8,999 bases of DNA from a bacterium (GTDB taxonomy: Bacteria; Bacteroidota; Bacteroidia; Bacteroidales; UBA932), in the NCBI GenBank assembly GCA_004561775.1, contig SFUD01000087.1:1-8999 (forward strand). Reading direction: 5' to 3'. Positions 6,014-8,999 of this stretch are shown here, in pieces; within the stretch, counting starts at the first letter, position 1, and the number at the start of each line of letters is the position of its first letter. A model generated the notes under the pieces. It ran no database searches and was not told the DNA's origin. It saw nothing but the letters and a program-made list of their open reading frames with translations. Position numbers and translations under genes: made by a program.

Positions 6014-8999
6014 ATGGAGAAACAAAGAATCTGGAAAATATTCAGGAGGGTAATCTTTTGGGTGGCAGTGCCGCTTTTGGCGCTGCATCTGGTCATATTT
6101 GCCCTTATTCAGATTCCTGCCGTACAGACTCTAATTACAGAGAAGCTTGTAAATATTCTCTCCGGGAACATAAATGGAGAGATAGAGATTGGCAGATTGC
6201 ACTATAAACTCTTCAATACAATCTCTATAGATAACATCTCCATTCTCTCCACAGAGGAGAGCCCGCTGCTGGACTCCCTTAAGCAGAATTTCCACCAGAG
6301 CGATACGCTCCTGTATGTAAAGCGCGCAGATGCCACCCTGAATATCTGGGAGCTCTTTGACAACAGGCTTGTTTTTGACAATGTAACTATTAACGGAGGC
6401 ACATTCAACCTGCAGAACGAGGAGATTAAGACAACCAATCTGGAGCGTATTCTAAACCTTAAAAATGGGCCAAAAGCAGAAAAGAGCCCCGGCAAGATGA
6501 CAATCTCCGCCCAGAAGGTGGCTCTGCACAACTTCCGGTTTACCCTTAACAACCCCTTCAAGATGAGCAAGGTTGAGGGAGAAGAGTGCATAGACTTTGC
6601 AGACCTTATGCTCTCCGGTATAGAGATGGATGCAGAGAATATCATCTTTAAGGAGGGCAGGCTCTCTTTAGATCTTAAGTCTTTAAGCGCTGTGGACAAG
6701 AGCGGATATTCCCTGCAGGAGCTTAAGGGAAAGTTCTCTCTGGGAGATGGCAAGGCAATGCTGGAGGAGATGGTGCTGAGAGATAATTTCTCCACCATAA
6801 ATGCAGATTGCTTTTATATGGGGTATAAGACTCCCCGCTCCTTTGCCTATTTCTGCGACTCCATACAACTGCACCTTAGCGCAAATAACTCCTACTTCAG
6901 TTTCCGCACCTTGGGCTACCTGAGAGAGGAGTTCAAGAGCAATAATATAGGGCTCTTCTTCAGCGGCTCTGTAGATGGGCCTATAGCGGCGCTGCAATCG
7001 GAGAGGCTGAACGTCTCTCTGGAGAACGGCATTACCAACCTTAATGTAAAGTTCCGCATAGACTCTCTGCCCAATCCAAGGCAGGCGCTCCTGCAGGGTC
7101 AGATTCTGAATGGCTTTACCTGCGGAAAGGATGTTGCAATGATTGTCTCCCAGTTCAGCGGCAACGAGGAGATTCCTGCAATACGCAATTTTGCTCCCTT
7201 TAAGATTTTTAATCTGGATGGCAAGATATCGGGAAGATTCCATAAGCTGAATTTTCTCACAGCCCTGCACTCCAAGGAGCTCTTTATCCGCTCGGGTATC
7301 ACTTATGAGAATCTGCAGGATCGCATTCTGCTGGGCGGATGGGCCAATGTAGAGCATTTTAATGCAGGGGCGCTTCTGCAGAATGTGCCTATAGCCTCTC
7401 TAAAGGCCACTCTGCCATCCATTACAATTACCACGCTTAAGGGCGGAAGGGGCACTACTGTTAATGCAGATAGCCTTAAGATTAGAGAGTTGCAGGCAGG
7501 AGGCTATACCTATCACAACATTGTGGCAGATGGGCAGTACTCAAAAGGGCTCTCCAAGGTTAGGATCACCTCCAACGACCCCGCTCTAAAGTTTGCAATG
7601 GAGGCCACCTACTCCGGATTGGCGGAGGAGAAGTGCCTTAAGGTGCCTTATCTTAATCTTGCCACGGCGGACCTCTGCGCGCTTAAACTGCTTGATAGGG
7701 AGGAGGGTGCAAAGTTGTCCCTTAGCGCGCTCTGCACTCTCTCTCTCTCCAACAAAGGATATATAAACGGCAATGCAGCCCTTAATGAGATTACCTTCTC
7801 CAATGCAGAGGGCAAGCACCCTATTGGCAATATTCTCATAAGTTCCAACCAAGGCCCGGAGTTGTGCACTACAAAGGTTGATTCAGATTTTGCAGAGCTG
7901 CTCTTTAGCGGCAACAGCACCATTGAGCAGTTTGTAGAGGATATTATTAATGCTTCTCCCGATAAGGACATAGAGCGTTTCCACAGCCACAGCAAAAGCA
8001 ACGGCAACGGCACGGCAGCGGGGAGCAGAGATAGGTTTGACGGCAGGAACTACAGAATCTCTCTGCAGACCCATAACACCGTAAACCTTATGGAGATGAT
8101 TGCCCCGCAGCTCTTTATCCAGCCGGATACCAGGCTGGAGCTGGAATACGCAGAGAGCGATTTTAAAGTGGGTGTTAAATCGGGAAGAGTGGCCCTTTCC
8201 AATAATTATATTAAGAATCTGAAGCTTCTGCTGGCAAGCTCCGATACTACTAATACTCTTAACATTACTTCAGGGGAGATAGGCCTGCAGAGTATGAGGG
8301 TTGCAAAGGGGCAGCTTGACATTTATGCGCTGGATAATATGGCAGATATTTCGCTTGCGCTTAAGGGGGATTCTGCAGATGTTGCGCAGCTTACGCTCTC
8401 TAGCAAAATTGATGAAGAGTGGAGCATTACCACTGCTATTAAGGAGTCCTTCTTTCTCTTTGCCAAGAAGAGGTGGAGTATCAGCCCCGCTCTTGTGGAG
8501 ATTACAGATAGCACCAAGAGTTTTAAGGATATCTTTATAAGCAATAATGGGCAGAATATCAGAATAGATGGCACGCTCTCTTCTAATGTGAAGGATTCGC
8601 TGAGCATCTCTATGGAGAATTTCGACCTTGCGCTGCTTAATCTCTTTACCAAAAAGGGTATGGGCATTAAGGGTTCCCTCTCCGGTATGGCTAAGATAAA
8701 GTCTGCAGAGGAGAGTCCTATTGCAGAGCTGGATTTGAATGGCTCCGGGATTGCCTTTAAGGATGCTCCGCTTGGCTCTCTGCATCTTATGAGCAGATGG
8801 AATAATCTGCAGAAGAGGATAGAGGTACGTGCGCGGGCTATGGAGAGGGATATTGAGTCTATGCTCTTAGAGGGGTACTACTCCCCTGCCCCGGACTCCA
8901 TCTATGCCAGGGCCTCTCTAACCCACTTCCCGATAGATTTTGCGGAGTCTTTTTTGGAGGGAATAATCTCCGGCTTCTCCGGCACAATCTCCGGCGATT
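6014..8999 (+). CDS. tamB: TamB/AsmA-like translocation and assembly module protein, 3'-truncated
   Basis: A single open frame of 995 codons from ATG 6014 to the window end with no stop. An N-terminal signal anchor (basic 1-12, hydrophobic about 13-34) is followed by QIPAVQTLITEKLVNILSG (33-51) and GEIEIGRLHYKLFNTISIDN (55-74), the usual opening of TamB/AsmA-like proteins. SDTLLYVKRADATLNI (96-111) then resembles the start of Bacteroidota TamB homologues. The remainder alternates short beta-prone segments with Gly/Asn/Asp turns, as expected for the long beta-taco groove spanning the periplasm. A polar linker, HSHSKSNGNGTAAGSRDR, occupies about 657-674. The conserved C-terminal TamB (DUF490) domain would be beyond the window, since homologues are about 1,400-1,700 residues. 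The proposed role is outer-membrane protein assembly or phospholipid transport between inner and outer membranes. The family is inferred from the N-terminus and architecture. There is no Shine-Dalgarno; the region before the ATG is A/T-rich. Confidence 0.8.
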   Translation, partial: MEKQRIWKIFRRVIFWVAVPLLALHLVIFALIQIPAVQTLITEKLVNILSGNINGEIEIGRLHYKLFNTISIDNISILSTEESPLLDSLKQNFHQSDTLLYVKRADATLNIWELFDNRLVFDNVTINGGTFNLQNEEIKTTNLERILNLKNGPKAEKSPGKMTISAQKVALHNFRFTLNNPFKMSKVEGEECIDFADLMLSGIEMDAENIIFKEGRLSLDLKSLSAVDKSGYSLQELKGKFSLGDGKAMLEEMVLRDNFSTINADCFYMGYKTPRSFAYFCDSIQLHLSANNSYFSFRTLGYLREEFKSNNIGLFFSGSVDGPIAALQSERLNVSLENGITNLNVKFRIDSLPNPRQALLQGQILNGFTCGKDVAMIVSQFSGNEEIPAIRNFAPFKIFNLDGKISGRFHKLNFLTALHSKELFIRSGITYENLQDRILLGGWANVEHFNAGALLQNVPIASLKATLPSITITTLKGGRGTTVNADSLKIRELQAGGYTYHNIVADGQYSKGLSKVRITSNDPALKFAMEATYSGLAEEKCLKVPYLNLATADLCALKLLDREEGAKLSLSALCTLSLSNKGYINGNAALNEITFSNAEGKHPIGNILISSNQGPELCTTKVDSDFAELLFSGNSTIEQFVEDIINASPDKDIERFHSHSKSNGNGTAAGSRDRFDGRNYRISLQTHNTVNLMEMIAPQLFIQPDTRLELEYAESDFKVGVKSGRVALSNNYIKNLKLLLASSDTTNTLNITSGEIGLQSMRVAKGQLDIYALDNMADISLALKGDSADVAQLTLSSKIDEEWSITTAIKESFFLFAKKRWSISPALVEITDSTKSFKDIFISNNGQNIRIDGTLSSNVKDSLSISMENFDLALLNLFTKKGMGIKGSLSGMAKIKSAEESPIAELDLNGSGIAFKDAPLGSLHLMSRWNNLQKRIEVRARAMERDIESMLLEGYYSPAPDSIYARASLTHFPIDFAESFLEGIISGFSGTISGD

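Noticed and set aside
5965..6207. 80-codon plus-strand frame covering the tsaD/tamB spacer
   Set aside because: Out of frame with the tamB-like gene and overlapping both neighbours. It has no recognisable features, and its C-terminal half is a frame-shifted reading of tamB.
6683..7357. 224-codon minus-strand open frame opposite the tamB-like gene
   Set aside because: The sense frame is open for 995 codons with coherent TamB-like architecture. Several shorter minus-strand frames in the same region are equally motif-free, so these are by-products of codon bias.

Overview
The window looks like ordinary chromosomal DNA from a Bacteroidales-type bacterium (phylum Bacteroidota) of roughly balanced GC. 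The support is indirect. The SlyD homologue has a Cys/Gly tail of the kind I associate with this phylum, and a TamB-like protein sits divergently from tsaD. The only promoter-like signal matches the Bacteroidota -7 consensus TAnnTTTG, and most starts lack a Shine-Dalgarno sequence. There are no RNA genes, insertion sequences, CRISPR arrays or phage genes. Almost all of the window is coding: six genes, two of them cut by the window edges.

Layout. Positions 1-1118 (+) hold the C-terminal part of a TldE/PmbA-type protein. A complete NhaC-family Na+/H+ antiporter (1125-2597, +) starts 6 bp after it. After a 59-bp AT-rich gap comes a SlyD-like FKBP peptidyl-prolyl isomerase (2657-3256, +) with a 38-residue Gly/Cys tail. 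This gene converges with 11 bp of spacing on a minus-strand pair: tsaD (4950-5972), and a COG2509-type FAD-dependent dehydrogenase (3268-4935) starting 14 bp after tsaD. A 41-bp divergent region at 5973-6013 carries a perfect inverted repeat of the promoter-like octamer. A large TamB/AsmA-like envelope protein then starts at 6014 (+) and stays open to the window end, with 995 codons visible.

How the genes work together. They are mainly housekeeping: peptide maturation or proteolysis (TldE), ion and pH homeostasis (NhaC), protein folding and possibly metal handling (SlyD), tRNA t6A modification (TsaD), and transport across or assembly of the outer envelope (TamB). The FAD protein is the one gene whose physiological role is unknown to me. 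I found no convincing previously undescribed multi-gene system.

The more unusual signals are small-scale. They are the symmetric divergent -7 element, strong scarcity of GATC that shows up in codon choice, the repeat-encoded Cys tail of SlyD, an exact 18-bp tandem duplication at the 3' end of the FAD gene, and a convergent junction with no room for a terminator.
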